A DNA stretch of 64,000 bases from positions 1,095,963 through 1,159,962 of the forward strand of contig JAJEKV010000129.1 of the NCBI GenBank assembly GCA_021234155.1. The letters are read 5' to 3'. Source of the DNA: Isoetes taiwanensis. Taxonomy: Eukaryota; Streptophyta; Lycopodiopsida; Isoetales; Isoetaceae. Both the position numbers and the translations under genes were made by a program. Below the pieces are notes generated by a model. It saw only the letters and a list, made by a program, of their open reading frames with translations. It had not been told where the DNA came from and ran no database searches. Below, piece by piece: positions 21,561 to 32,884 of the stretch (its first letter is position 1; every line of letters starts with the position of its first letter).

Positions 21561-24263
21561 CTATAATATGTGGTTTTTATTAAGATTAACCTTTTTTGCC
21601 TAAATAACCACATTTATAATGGTTTCTTAGTGATTAATTATGGCAGTTAAAATTTTGGATGCCTTGTGGTTTTCTTGCCACACAATCAGGGCTATGTCCA
21701 GAATGATCAGTCTGAATGGAGATGACTGACAAGGAAGGAAACCATGCTATCACCATCCCTGCACTACCAGAATCAACTGATATAATAACATTGGAATGCC
21801 AGCTAGTTGTGTTTGCGAGCTTTGTAACATCTCCCTTGCAACATTCACGTTTGGTATTTTGAGATTGGGCTTCCAAGCCCATGGCCCAGATTTAATGATT
21901 CCTACTATATGATGGGTTATGTCCTCAATAAAAGGTCGAGATTTACATAAAGAAGGATTTAGCCATAAAGCGGATACATCAACAAAATTGCAGGGGACTT
22001 TAAATAACCACGAATTATAACACATGAAATACATCTAACATGCACCTAGTGATCCATCTCCACTGCAGGAATTCTAGAAGCTTGAACAACATTTTGAAAA
22101 TTAGACTATTAAAATATATCATCGAGAGATTCTAGTTGTTGTAACTGTATATTAATATATCCAAAATTGCAGTCAACTCTTATTTTCTTTCCTTAGACAA
22201 AATCTGGAAAGACACCATGACACGAACCTTTCTAGAAGCCCACCTCATACATCCAAACATTAAATGGATTGAATGAAGCTCTTGATATAGAGTCAGATGA
22301 TTCCCAAGCACTAGCATTAACTGAACTCTGTGGAAGCACATTAGAAGTGGAGGCTACACCTAACCGAAGTTAATTTTGGCATGGAGGACATTTTGCTTAA
22401 TACACTTGGCACATGTTCGCACGAAATGGGTTATCTTGGCAGATTATGGCAGTGTAAGGATCTCAATGTGTCTTATAATTTTGCAGAGCTTGGATTTAGC
22501 TGTGATGTTCCACGTATTTATATGCCTTTTTATGTATAAATACATGACACGTCGCTATGAATAATTAATGGCACATTAATTATTCATAAGCTAAGGTTAG
22601 CTATGTTAATCACTAATTATTAAGGTGGAAACGTAATCCAAAACCCTAAATCGAATTTAGGGCTTAATCTAATATTAAAAGGGCTAAAATATCAAATTAA
22701 TTAATGATAACCAATCTAGAATTGCCACCCGACCCAAATCAGGTATTCCACCAGCAGGGCATGGAGAACCTGAGAGATGGGAGATCTAGCTCAGATACCA
22801 GTTAGTAGGCTTAGTTAGCTTGAGATTGTAGTTAGGAACTAACCCTTGTTTGTTAGATGGATGATTAGTCTCTCTATTTTATATTCTAGATGAGATTGGG
22901 ATGGATGTATCAGATATGAATGTTCTCTTTCTGTTCCTCCTGTGTTGTATGGGTAAAAGGGGGGTAAAGACCTAAAGGCCATCTAGAAATAGCGATGTTC
23001 CTAGTCAGAACCCTTAAAACCCAGTAAATGCGGCCTATACACAAGAGCCCACCTGGCTGTGGATGCTATGATGTGGTTCATCACCAAATAACGGACACAA
23101 TTGGTGAAGTGGAGGCAGAGCCTTGCTGAGTGTGGCTACTGGGGCTCCTATAGTGTGTTAGGCTTATAGTCGGTCACTGCATGTGGGCTGGGTATGGGCC
23201 TGACATCCCCTGGGTCGCAGGATATGGCCTATATGGACATCCTGGACTTTGCGTAGATTTAGGGGGGTAAGTCAGGTACGAATACGGGTGCTGCAGGTGT
23301 GGCAGGTATCCTCTAGCACACGCATGGAACCGTTGTGATCTGAGAGGGGACGCTTCTCTGACCTGCCTCATCGGACGGGGGAGATGTAACCCAAAGTAGT
23401 CCCATAGGATGATTACTTGGGATTGCGTCTCTGGAGAGCTACAATCACGTCATAGCATATTTCAGCCTATCTGCAAAGTGTGCACAGGAGGGGCGGATGG
23501 ACTGAACTACCTTAGCCATTGTTCTATGCTAGCCAATGCCATGTTATACCTCTGTCTGCTGTTATCTTGAGGCCCTGACCGTCAGTCGACCCCATGGAGT
23601 CTGGGCCCGGGGTAGAGTTATGGCGCATTTCCTTTGTTATGTTTGGGTGCATATTCACACGGGGGGTGACTCCGGGCAACGAGAGCTGTTGGATAGGCAT
23701 ATTCACCCCTTATTCCTTAATCTACACCGTACGTAAAGTTCCTCGTTTGTGGGGTATGCAAGTACAAAATTTGCTATACTGTATAACAAGATTCACAAAA
23801 TACTATAAGATTTCAAGCAGAATACTATATAGTGTTGATTTCATACGTGCAAAATACAATTATGAGGGCTCTCGCTGCCCTACGTCCATGGATTCTTGTG
23901 GTGAGAAACCAAAGTGGGAAACTTTTCTGCTTGTTAGCACAAGGATCTAGAAGCCTCAAAATCTAAAAATGCATGGTAATTTTTGCGGGGCTTCATTCGG
24001 AATGAGCCATAAAACAATATCCAATAAGCAAATCTGTATTAATCACCGGTAGGATGTAAAAGCCTACCAAACCCGGCCGGAAAATTGCTGTTTTAGCATA
24101 GATAACTTAACCAAACATATCCATATCATACACTATCAAAAGGATCTCGGAGAGAGCTTTCCTTTATAATAAAAAATCATCTCAAACGAGCTCTCGGATC
24201 AAAAGTTATGATAAGAAATGTGTTGCTTGGGGAAACCGCACTACATGCGCCCTTTCATGTGCC
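21561..24263. other. Non-coding; possible LTR-like sequence 22.7-23.7 kb
   Basis: No protein domain is legible. Around 22700-23700 the sequence becomes GC-richer and non-repetitive. A phrase CTCAGATACCAGTTAG at 22793-22808 is one mismatch from the complement of the initiator-tRNA primer site, so a decayed LTR edge on the minus strand is possible but has no mate in the window. Confidence 0.25.
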
Positions 24264-24437
24264 CATTATGCACCACACACACAAAAAGAGGGCTTTTGTT
24301 GTGAGCCATTGGTTGTTGACCATTATGCACCACACACACAAAAAAAGAGCTTTTGTTGTGAGCCATTGGTTGTTGACCATTATGCACCACACGCACAAAA
24401 AAAAAAGGGTTTTTGTTGTGAGCCATTGGTTGTTGAC
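24264..24437. repeat. 57-bp tandem repeat (three copies)
   Basis: Units start at 24264, 24321 and 24378. Each begins CATTATGCACCACAC, passes an A-run of growing length, and ends GAGCCATTGGTTGTTGAC. The third is 60 bp because its A-run is longer. The open frames seen through it are by-products of the repeat. Confidence 0.9.
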
Positions 24438-24902
24438 CATTGGAAAAAAAAAGGCTAAAATCAATGGCTCAGAAATGGTGCACTCTAGATGTACGCATTA
24501 GTACATCCATTTGAATACATCACGAAATCATAGGAAAACCTTAGTGAAAAGCGTACAAAAACACAAAGAAAACCCCCTGTTATTATGCTACATATTGTTG
24601 TTAGTTGTATTGATAATGATGGGCCACCCTTCATGGTGGTATATTATTTATTAGTATTGTTGCCAGGTGCTAACATGTATGTACGCTTTCGCTATATAGG
24701 ATTTCCATAGAAGGCGTGGGACAAATGACACCTCCGTGTCCTTCACCCGGACACTGGGCCATCACAAGTGGTCCGAGTCAAACTGAGGGCCTTTCCATAT
24801 GGTGATGGAGTCGCCATGGGAGGGGAATTTCCCGTATTTATATGATGGGAGCATCGTATGGATTCGGGGAGCGTCATATTAGCTATGGTCAATAAAGAAC
24901 CT
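24438..24902. other. No recognisable feature
   Basis: Sequence between the minisatellite and the TRIM chain. A phrase near 24570 (CCCCCTGTTATTATGCTACATATTG) resembles 20696-20720, so it may carry a piece of another dispersed repeat. Confidence 0.3.
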
Positions 24903-25372
24903 CTTACACACTAGCACCTCTAGTCATAACCAACACACCAAAAGGGCAGATCCTTCATGAGCCCCAACCTCTACGAGGTTTTATCCCATACCCCCAGGCA
25001 CTAAGACCATATGAATTCCTCCCCTTCCTCGAGATGCTTGAGAAACACACCAATGTTGCCACGAGGAATTGAACCTTGGGCTCTGATACTAAATGTTATT
25101 CACTAGCACCTTTAGTGATAACCAACTCACCAAAAGGGTGGATCCTTCAAGGAAATCGTTATCCAATGGGCCCCAACCTTTCCGAGGCTTTATCCATACC
25201 CTACAGGCCATATCAATTCCTCCCCTTCCTCGAGATGCTTGCCCTCAAGCATGTGGAACACACCAATGTTGCCACAAGGAATTGAACCTTGACTCTGATT
25301 CCAAATGTTACACACTAGCAACTCTAGTGATAACCAACACACCAAAAGGGCGAATCCTTCATGAGCCCCATG
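24903..25372 (-). mobile_element. TRIM-like LTR/internal chain, copy C
   Basis: Three LTR-like segments on the minus strand (24903-25014, 25094-25215, 25306-about 25372, the last cut short) alternate with internal segments 25015-25093 and 25216-25305. Each internal segment has the purine tract (complement of TCCCCTTCCTCGAG) and a primer-site complement (GGGCTCTGATACTAA; GACTCTGATTCCAAA). The outer two LTRs share a CTTCATGAGCCCCA variant that the middle one lacks, which suggests unequal exchange between elements. Confidence 0.7.
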
Positions 25373-25587
25373 TCTAGGTTTTTGGAGTTGTAGGCTTCAA
25401 TTCCATGCGAACAGTGGGGACATCTTTGCGAAACTCTGTAGGATGCTCAATGCCTTGGAGGCTTCAAAACAATGTCTCTGCTAGTGTATGACATTGGAAT
25501 ATCTATGTATCAAGCCATTAGGAGCCATCAAAGGGTTAGAATTTAACATTGCGTTGTGTTAAGGGGCAATTTGTTAGAAGGAGGGTG
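25373..25587. other. No recognisable feature
   Basis: Short spacer between the TRIM chain and a LINE 3' end. Confidence 0.4.
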
Positions 25588-26093
25588 TTTGACATTTTTT
25601 TTTTTTTAAGGACGAAAAAAAGTCTATTAATCAAAGGCGAACATTACCAGTGTAAATATCTCGACTAACTGTGTAAGCACAAGAAAATGCTCCTGAACAC
25701 GAGCCCGAAGCATTATGTGCTTATTTCAGTAGAGGAGACTAATGATAATAATCTACTTGAAGATATTGAATCCACTTCTTTTCTGAGGGGGGAAGACTTA
25801 TAAGCCATCAATATCTTGGCTTGGGCTACAACAATAACGCTACAAACAGATGAATAAATGCCTTGGAAAATGTGCAGCCTACAACGCTTCCAGATTAACC
25901 ACAATACCCAACCAAACCCTAGATGAAATGCTTTCTACTTGGGTGGGACCCATGCAGCTAGGTAGGATGCCAAGAGAACAGATTGGCTATCCAACGTACT
26001 GCCCATGTAATGTTTAATAAACCTTGTAGCCAAGACCATACTAATTCAACTTTTGGATAAGAAAAGAGGTAATGTTCAAGTTTTTTGACATTT
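25588..26093 (-). mobile_element. 5'-truncated LINE, 3' end, with target-site duplication
   Basis: On the minus strand the text ends LIWKRCRLHIFQGI and then AKILMAYKSS, the WxIWxxRNxxxFxG block at the C-terminus of plant LINE ORF2, followed by a poly(A) tail seen as a T-run at 25594-25607. TTTGACATTT occurs at 25588-25597 and at 26084-26093, at the two edges, which suits a LINE target-site duplication. The body is about 490 bp, so most of the element was lost at insertion. Confidence 0.7.
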
Positions 26094-27008
26094 GAGAGGC
26101 AAAGTGCTGCAGAAATACAAAGATTGTAGCATTGCTACAAGGTATTAACATGCAAACACCTATGTAAAACCTGCCACCAAAGTACAGAAACTTTAGGATG
26201 GGGCAATTTATTTCAAAGCCAGCTCCATGCATGCCATATCTTGGAATATCTAAAGATCTTATAGTTGTGGTCTGCCTTTTGATATATTTTCAGATTCTAT
26301 TAATATGGAAAAAAAAACCAGCCTAGTATCAAATATATAGTTAACTATAACAATATTAGAAATTACAAGTTACAAAACCATATTTTGTTCATAAATTGCT
26401 AGTTATAGAAGGAGAAAAAAGATGATGCTCTTCAAATAAATTGAATTGAATTAAGTTCTATTATGCACAGAGGTCATATAGTCTATGCAAGCTCATTACT
26501 ATATGTAGAATTAAAAATTCCATGTCTGGAAGGCTTTAAGAAGAATAAAATTGACGTAGTAATAATGAACTTACTTAGAAATATATATGTGTGCCCTTGT
26601 AGTTATGCACATTGTTTAAGCGCATGCTTGATAGAAGATGCTAGAGCAACCTTCTTAGATGTCTACGAAAGTGCATGTAATGATTGAATAGATGTAAATA
26701 AATCATACTTAACTTTTGTGAAAGTGCATGTAACGATTGAGTAGATGTAAATAAATCATTATACTTAACTTTCATTTTTATAAATGCTGACAATTATGAT
26801 GTATCACATATCCTGCATTCACATGGCTCATGAACCCATTTACCCCGTGGCAAGTGGTGTCTAATAAAGTATTAAATGGGTTGTTGTTAAAATTACTTAG
26901 GAATTACGTTTTTTTTTTTTAATATAATTAATTATAATACCATAATAACGTGAACGTAATTTCAACAAAAGTCCAATTTACGTCTTATAAGCCTTCGTGA
27001 GCTTTCAC
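26094..27008. other. AT-rich non-coding DNA with a ~52-bp tandem duplication
   Basis: The phrase GAAAGTGCATGTAAYGATTGA with the following TAGATGTAAATAAATCAT is repeated at 26668 and 26720. No gene is legible. Confidence 0.5.
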
Positions 27009-27645
27009 TTGTATAAGAAGCTTCGTGTGAGGCTCGACAACGGATTCGCCACCTCTGTGGCTAGCCTCCCACCTCACCTCACAGCTCGCTTCTTACACGA
27101 CATTAAGGCCCACAGCTCTACCTGCGTTCTCAGTTGCCCATGAAGAAGCGCAGGATCATCGCGTCCATTCGAACAGGGGCCCACCATCTTCGGCTTGAGA
27201 CGGGTCGGTGGGTTGGAGAGCCGCGCCAGGACAGGCTTTGTCAGTGTTGCCCGCTGGGGGTTGTTGAGGATGAAAGCCATGCCTTCCAGAGCTGTCCAGT
27301 CTATAGTCAGATTCGGGCTCGCTACATTCTCTTGGTGCGACCTGGTCTGCCCCTGCACGAGCTACTCAGTACGCCGTCAGTTCGATCCCTTAGCTCCTAC
27401 CTCCAGGAGGTTTTAGATCTGCAGACTCACCTCTGCCCCCGGGCGCCTACCTGAGGTGCCGGGAATTCATGTGTATATATATATTTGTACAGCTGCCAGC
27501 AGGCTTGTTGCTGCGACGGTTTTTCCCTCCCACGGGGGGGTTTTTTAATCCGGGTAGCAACGGGCTTGCTGCACCCGTGTAATTTGGGTCCCATAGGCCG
27601 ATTGGCCTCGGCGGACGATAAAAGAACCTTCCTTCCTTCCGTCCT
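27009..27645 (+). mobile_element. LINE ORF2 C-terminus and 3' tail
   Basis: Overlapping frames read IASIRTGAHHLRLETGRWVG, RLCQCC, VEDESHAFQSCPVYSQIRARY, matching the C-terminal zinc-knuckle region (RTGxHxLxxExGRW...CxxC...VEDExHxLxxCPxYxxxR) of many LINE ORF2 proteins. The frame shifts once near 27130 and then runs to a stop at 27452. A GC-rich 3' UTR-like part follows and ends in a CCTTCC microsatellite (27627-27643) instead of poly(A). This type differs from the minus-strand LINEs in the window. Confidence 0.75.
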
Positions 27646-27706
27646 TTATATAATACGTGAATAAAACTCTTTAAAATGCAACAAATGGCCAAGCCATGCC
27701 CAACCC

Positions 27707-27905
27707 GTAAAAATAACTTACGATGCATCCTGCCCTTTTCTCCAATGGCATCTTGCCACATGGCACAATTTATTTTCTAGAAATATTAATGAAGGCTTTG
27801 TTACGTCACATTCAGTCCATTAACGTCACATTATATCTTCTTTGCCTGAGATTTCGATCGTCTACCTGAGGTCCGATGGGCAGAATGCATCGTAAGTTAT
27901 TTTAC
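27707..27905. mobile_element. MITE candidate with 28-bp terminal inverted repeats
   Basis: The left end 27707-27735 (GTAAAAATAACTTACGATGC...) and the right end 27878-27905 are reverse complements with two differences. The 199-bp body has no ORF. I see no target duplication. A phrase TGCCACATGGCAC...AATATTAATG (27752) is echoed at 28052-28084, so a second related piece may follow. Confidence 0.6.
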
Positions 27906-28099
27906 ATTACAACAATGTTAATTTTTCCTGCATTTTGGCAGGGTCAACTGTCATTAGTGCAGTTTCCCTTGCCGGAATGCAAGGGAATTAAACTCTTATA
28001 TATGCAAAGAACATATAGGTGCAATTCAGCCCCATCCGTCTATCACGCCGTGCCATGTGGCACTTTTCTTTTCCAAAAATACTAACAAGCGAAAAAAAA

Positions 28100-28720
28100 C
28101 AGAGACATTAAAAATTTTACTACGCTTCTAATACCTGGCATTCTGCTGTGTTTACCTCACATTCAACGATTCTACCCAACATTCTCGAATTCTACCCAGC
28201 ATTCTAGCCACTAAATTGCACCTTTCTATTGTTCATGCAACTCCTGCCATTTACGTGCAACTCCTGGCATGTCAACCGGACCCTGCGCTTTGCACGTCGC
28301 CCTGTTTCCATGCCAAGAATGGCATGTAAGTGGTCATTCCATGCCAGGATGTAAGTGGTCATTCCTGTATACGTCAAGGTAAGTGGATGAGTCTAATGTT
28401 ATTTTCCAAGGTAAGTGGATGAGTCTAATGTTATTTTCTTGATTCATTCTTTTGCAGAATGACAAATCGCCTCACCGAAACCTGCAGAATCCGGTCAAGC
28501 TTACCTTGACGTAGTGCAATGGAAAGGGGGAAGGCATTCTTGCCAGCCCCCTGACCTGCAGAATCCGATGGCGCTCCCAGATTATGCAGGTCAGGGGGCT
28601 GGCAAGAATGCCTTTCCATTGCACATAACTTCGCACGTCGTTCTGTTTCCAGCCGCCATGTTTCCATGCCAGGAATGGCATGGAAGTGTCATTCCCAACA
28701 TTTTGTGATTTATTTTTCTT
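28100..28720. repeat. Foldback cluster upstream of the pyruvate-carrier gene
   Basis: It holds a 33-bp direct repeat (AAGGTAAGTGGATGAGTCTA... at 28377 and 28409), a ~65-bp direct repeat (GCACGTCGYYCTGTTTCC ... GGAATGGCATG at 28288 and 28634) and a hairpin at 28514-28624. The hairpin arms (starting GTGCAATGGAAA and ending TTTCCATTGCAC) match perfectly over the GGCATTCTTGCCAGCCCCCT part, with one 6-base insertion and a loop of about 25 bases. It ends about 160 bp before the ATG of the next gene. Confidence 0.8.
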
Positions 28721-28879
28721 CACAAACGACAAACGTGTCAATTACAAACATGTGCTGTATATTGTCGGGTATATTTAGGGAATCAAAGGTCTTGAATAAA
28801 AATAAAAAAATACCTCCATTTCTTTTCTTTCCCCCAACGTGTTGGTAGCTGGGAGAGTTCCAGGGCGTCCCGGCGACCT

Positions 28880-30037
28880 ATGGCTTCTTCAACTCTCAAA
28901 TCATTCTGGAACCACCCCGCCGGACCTAAAACAAGTAACTTATTCCTTTAGTTTCTTTTTCGTCTCTCTGTCATTTTGATTCTTGGGCAGATCTGGTTGT
29001 TTAGTTACGCAATTTTTTCCTTTTTATTTGATACCGGCGCATTTTAAGTGTTTTTATGAGATTTCAAATTTTGGTTGTTCTATGTTAGAAATGAATATCA
29101 GGTTATTCAAGTATATGCCCACAAATCCATTTCTACCCAAGTTTTAGAAAGTAATATCCTTGAGAAATTTTGCTGTTTAAGTCAGATAAGCCAAATGTGA
29201 ACTTCGAAAACTATTTGAACTCCATGGTTATGTTAGCTATCCACGCAGTGGTGTTAACTACTATGATAGCACTCTTCTTTTTCTTCTATAGATGTGATGA
29301 CCATAATGAATGATATTGGAACTTGCTAGTCAATAAATTTGAAACAATTTCCATCCTCTTTTCTCTGTTTATAACGTGTAAGTTTTGCAGTACTTACTTT
29401 CTCTTATTCTTTCCAATTATTTGTCTTCTATTCTAAGAATGCCGACCTAGAAATATGATTTATGATGGACCAGCTAATTTTGGTGTCATTTCATATCCAT
29501 CCAGTTCATTTTTGGGCCCCAACATTCAAGTGGGGAATTGCAATTGCAAATATTGCTGATTTTTCAAAGCCACCTGAGAAAGTGTCTTATCCTCAGCAAA
29601 TAGGTGATTAATTATGTACGCACTCTTTTTTTCTTTAGAAATATGACTGATTCCATTATCTTGTGCACTCAAATTATTCATTTCATGGACAGCTGTTACT
29701 GCAACTGGTCTAATATGGTCGCGTTACAGCACGGTTATTACACCGGTATCTCTAACCCTCCAATCTTTATCTGGCCACTTTTTATTTGCATATAGACGTT
29801 GGATTTTGTACTTACCTTCGCACATTTTATTTCAGAAAAATTGGAACTTGTTAAGTGTCAATGTATTTATGGCAGCAACTGGAATCTATCAACTGTCCAG
29901 GAAAATAAAGTAAGTTAAGTGATCATTCTCTGATGCATTTCATTCATAGCCCGTTTCCTTACATTTCAAAATTCCTGTGATTGTATATCAGGCACGATTA
30001 TGCTGAAGACCAAAGTCATGAACTAGAAAAGGCTTGA
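28880..30037 (+). CDS. MPC2: Mitochondrial pyruvate carrier, MPC2-type (five exons)
   Basis: Exons 28880-28934, 29505-29603, 29693-29745, 29836-29909 and 29992-30037 splice at GT-AG introns (GTAACT, GTGATT, GTATCT, GTAAGT donors) to 327 bp, 108 residues. The product starts MASSTLKSFWNHPAGPKT, continues HFWAPTFKWGIAIANIADF, KPPEKVSYPQQIAVTATG, WSRYSTVITPKNWNLLSVNV and GIYQLSRKIK. These are the diagnostic blocks of the plant pyruvate-carrier subunit that pairs with MPC1 in the mitochondrial inner membrane to import pyruvate. Length is normal for the family, and hydrophobic stretches fall around residues 27-38, 52-66 and 72-88. All five exons are intact and phases match (1, 1, 0, 2). Foldback repeats lie just upstream; AATAAA at 30109 is a possible poly(A) signal. 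It is the only clearly functional host gene here. Confidence 0.95.
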
Positions 30038-31247
30038 TAATGTCGAAAAATGTTAGAACACACAGCCATTCAAGGGTTTGTGGGTTGTGCTAGAACTATG
30101 CAACAAAAAATAAACGTAAAATTCTTTACCCCAGTTTGTTTTTCCACCTGAGCTGAAAAAAATTACAAATTGAGCACACAGTTTTCAAAATATACCTGCC
30201 TGACTGCTTGTAGTTATTTTTGTGTTTACCTGGAAGATGGAATAGCAAAAGTATTTGCATCAGGTGGTGAAATCCCAATAGTACCTTCTAACACTCCTGC
30301 TATTTCTGCCCCAATTGCTAAGTAACATGTAATTCTGTGAAAATTATAACTAAGGCATGAGATTTTGGGTGAGGCTTGGACAGCCCACTAACGTCATGGT
30401 GCCTTATAAACCTTCAATGCTATCTACTTAAATTAAAATGCACAGAATTCAACAAGGCCACAAGAAATGTCATTCTTAACACTCATTAGGTTCAACGTTT
30501 AAGAAATGTTATTTAGTTCAAGGTAAAAAACGGTGATGTCCCACTGTGGGTTGGCCGCTAGAAATTTGTACGATTTGTGCGTAGATAGAAAGAGAGTTGT
30601 GAATAGAGATTGAAGCTGGATCACATGCACCAATTGTAATTATGAAATACAATTACTTGTTCCACAGTGGCCATTGAACTCTAGGCCTTAAACATTTTAG
30701 AGATAAATCCCTTGACCATTAAGAACTCTAGGGCCTTAAACTAGAGATAAATCCCTTGACCATTAAGATAAGCCAAAAATGGTTTAGGGAATATTAAACA
30801 TATATGCCTTGGGGGCCTTGGCAAATAAATACCCCTAGAGCATAAAATAAAGTTAAGGGCACGCATTAAGAAAAACTAGAGGGAATTCATACCTCCACCC
30901 TAGGAAAAATATGGGCCCTTAACAATAAAAATGAAAAGACTTGAAATAGTGTATGGCATATAATGTTCAACGGCTATCCTGTCTTCGGACGTGAGAAACA
31001 GTTGGCTCCATAATTATTATCTAACATGCACAGAGCTGTCAGCTTTAGACCGTGATCGATCTGGGGACTTTTTGTTTCTTTGCGTTACGCTCCATAGCCA
31101 TGGCGGTCAGAGCTATGGTCGGCTTACAAATTATGCTACTTTCACAGAATGCCTGAGAGCCCATAATAGAGGTCGCTGGATGCTCCCATCATGTCGGAAT
31201 CTATGTGTTGCATGTGCGCCAAGTTTCGCAGGTCTTTGCTATAAAGA
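30038..31247. other. Flank of MPC2 with a ~48-bp tandem duplication; unidentified ORF
   Basis: AACTCTAGG..CCTTAAAC...GATAAATCCCTTGACCATTAAG is repeated at 30674 and 30721. An ORF at 30991-31293 reads into the T-run of the next LINE and is not recognisable. Its last codons come from that insertion. Confidence 0.4.
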
Positions 31248-32654
31248 CTCTGCCTCTTATAATTTTTTTTTTTTTTTTGAAGGATCACATTAACTAATAT
31301 TAATCCAGAATAAATACAAGATGAGCGGTATTAGGGTACTCCTGCCCACACCAGAGCAAGCACCCACCTAACATGTGTACCTATCTACGACTCATGCCAC
31401 AAATCTCCCCAGAGTGTCTACAATGTGGAGGGTTCTTTCCCAGACCGCTGCTTTGAACTGGTCTTTCCGAGGGGACGCCAGGTACGAAAGATATAGTTTG
31501 TACCTCAACTGCGGGACCAAAGCCTCAGGTTGCATCTCTGCATTCCTGAACACCATCATGCGTCGTCGCTTCCAGATGAGCCACAACAACCAGGCTTTAC
31601 ACAGATGAAAGGCCGGACTACGGAAGTTGGGACCATTTGCTGGGGTACACCCCCAAAAGAACCTCTTTGATCATGGAGCGTAGGTTTGAAAGAGGCGGCC
31701 GAACCCACCGCCATGCCTGGATATGCAAGCAGAGAAACATGCGGTGTTCGGGGGGTCTCCACACAGTCACCACACATAGGACACAAGTCAAGCCGATCCG
31801 CGGGTTGATCCTGTGGAACCCACGTGTTCACCCTCGAGCGATTGCACTGTCTGCCACAACAATACGGAATCTTGGGAGGCGGAGATTGGGTTCCACACCC
31901 ATCTCCGGTAAAGGCCCAATCATCCCGGGCATCAAGACTCCCCCGCGTCGAGGGAGCGGCCTCATCTTGAATTGCCAGAAGCCCATAATAGGATTTCACA
32001 AAATTTGAGGGATCTACTTTTGGGTGACACTTCCACACACGTCGTGATGCCTGCGGAGGGTGCAGTGGTAGAGCATTAGCCACCCGCCCGTGATAGTACA
32101 ATCCCGTTCTTGAAGTTTCCAAATCGTGGCGAAAAAAAGTTGCCGTGGTGCACCGCCCGGCCCATATACCAGCTGCCAACCGTCAAACCCCCCACCGCTG
32201 CATCCGGGGCTGAACTTGGGGATCGACGGAGGCTGCCAGAATCACAGGTGCGCGTGATTCAAGCGGGATCCACCACGGCGATGCCTCCAACTGAATGCAG
32301 CTGGTGGCGTCAATTGCAAACAATGGACGGACCTGCTCCCAGGCTCGCAGGAGCCCCTTCAGAAATGGAGATGCATGAGCATACGGCCTGATATCCACAA
32401 ACAATGCCCAAGGGAGCCGCGCGGACACGGACGGCTTGTGGAAAACTATCGAGTGACACAGCGACTGATGAAGCAAGACCATGCCCGGGGAGTCGAGCGC
32501 ATTCTCAAGAATGGCAAAGACAAACTTAGACAAGAGGACCTTGCCATGCGGCGAGAGATCAAAGAAGCCAAGTCCACCCGCAGCCTTGGGGCGTATGCAC
32601 TTCCACCAGGCCACCTTCATGACCGCCCCTTCCTCTCTGCCACTTATAATTTTT
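31248..32654 (-). mobile_element. 5'-truncated LINE with poly(A) and 20-bp target-site duplication
   Basis: The T-run at 31263-31278 is the poly(A) tail of a minus-strand insertion. CTCTGCC[T/A]CTTATAATTTTT occurs at 31248-31267 and 32635-32654, a 20-bp duplication with one mismatch. The frame at 32183-32620 reads WKCIRPKAAGGLGFFDL (the PKxxGGLGxxDL block) and later frames carry DLCPMCGDCVETPRT (zinc-knuckle CPxCxxxxET). It is the C-terminal third of ORF2, broken by a stop near 32181 and a frame change near 31730. It is the best-preserved insertion of its family here. Confidence 0.88.
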
Positions 32655-32884
32655 AATGCCGTAAAGAAGCAAAGTTGTGACTATGGTGATTGTTACCTTG
32701 AAGATATATTCCACCATCTATAACATATTTGTAAGATATGGCGCTCTCTGTTTTAGTATTGTCTATGCTTCTGTTCACATTCCAAGACTCAAACTTCCAT
32801 AATAAAAAAACACTCAGTTTGCAGCAAATTCGAGTGAACTCCATTTAGTAATGTAATAATGTAATGTATTATTCTCTCGATGTT
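32655..32884. other. No recognisable feature
   Basis: AT-rich spacer between two LINE remnants. Confidence 0.4.

Noticed and set aside
22793-22808. LTR edge with primer site CTCAGATACCA
   Set aside because: One mismatch to the primer site and no second LTR, purine tract or TG/CA border could be found nearby.
24208-24501. 97-residue plus ORF and minus ORFs through the 57-bp repeats
   Set aside because: The frames are open only because the repeat unit is a multiple of three; repeated peptides lack any domain.
30991-31293. 100-residue ORF with a Phe run at its end
   Set aside because: The Phe run comes from the poly(A) tail of an antisense LINE insertion; the rest has no legible domain.
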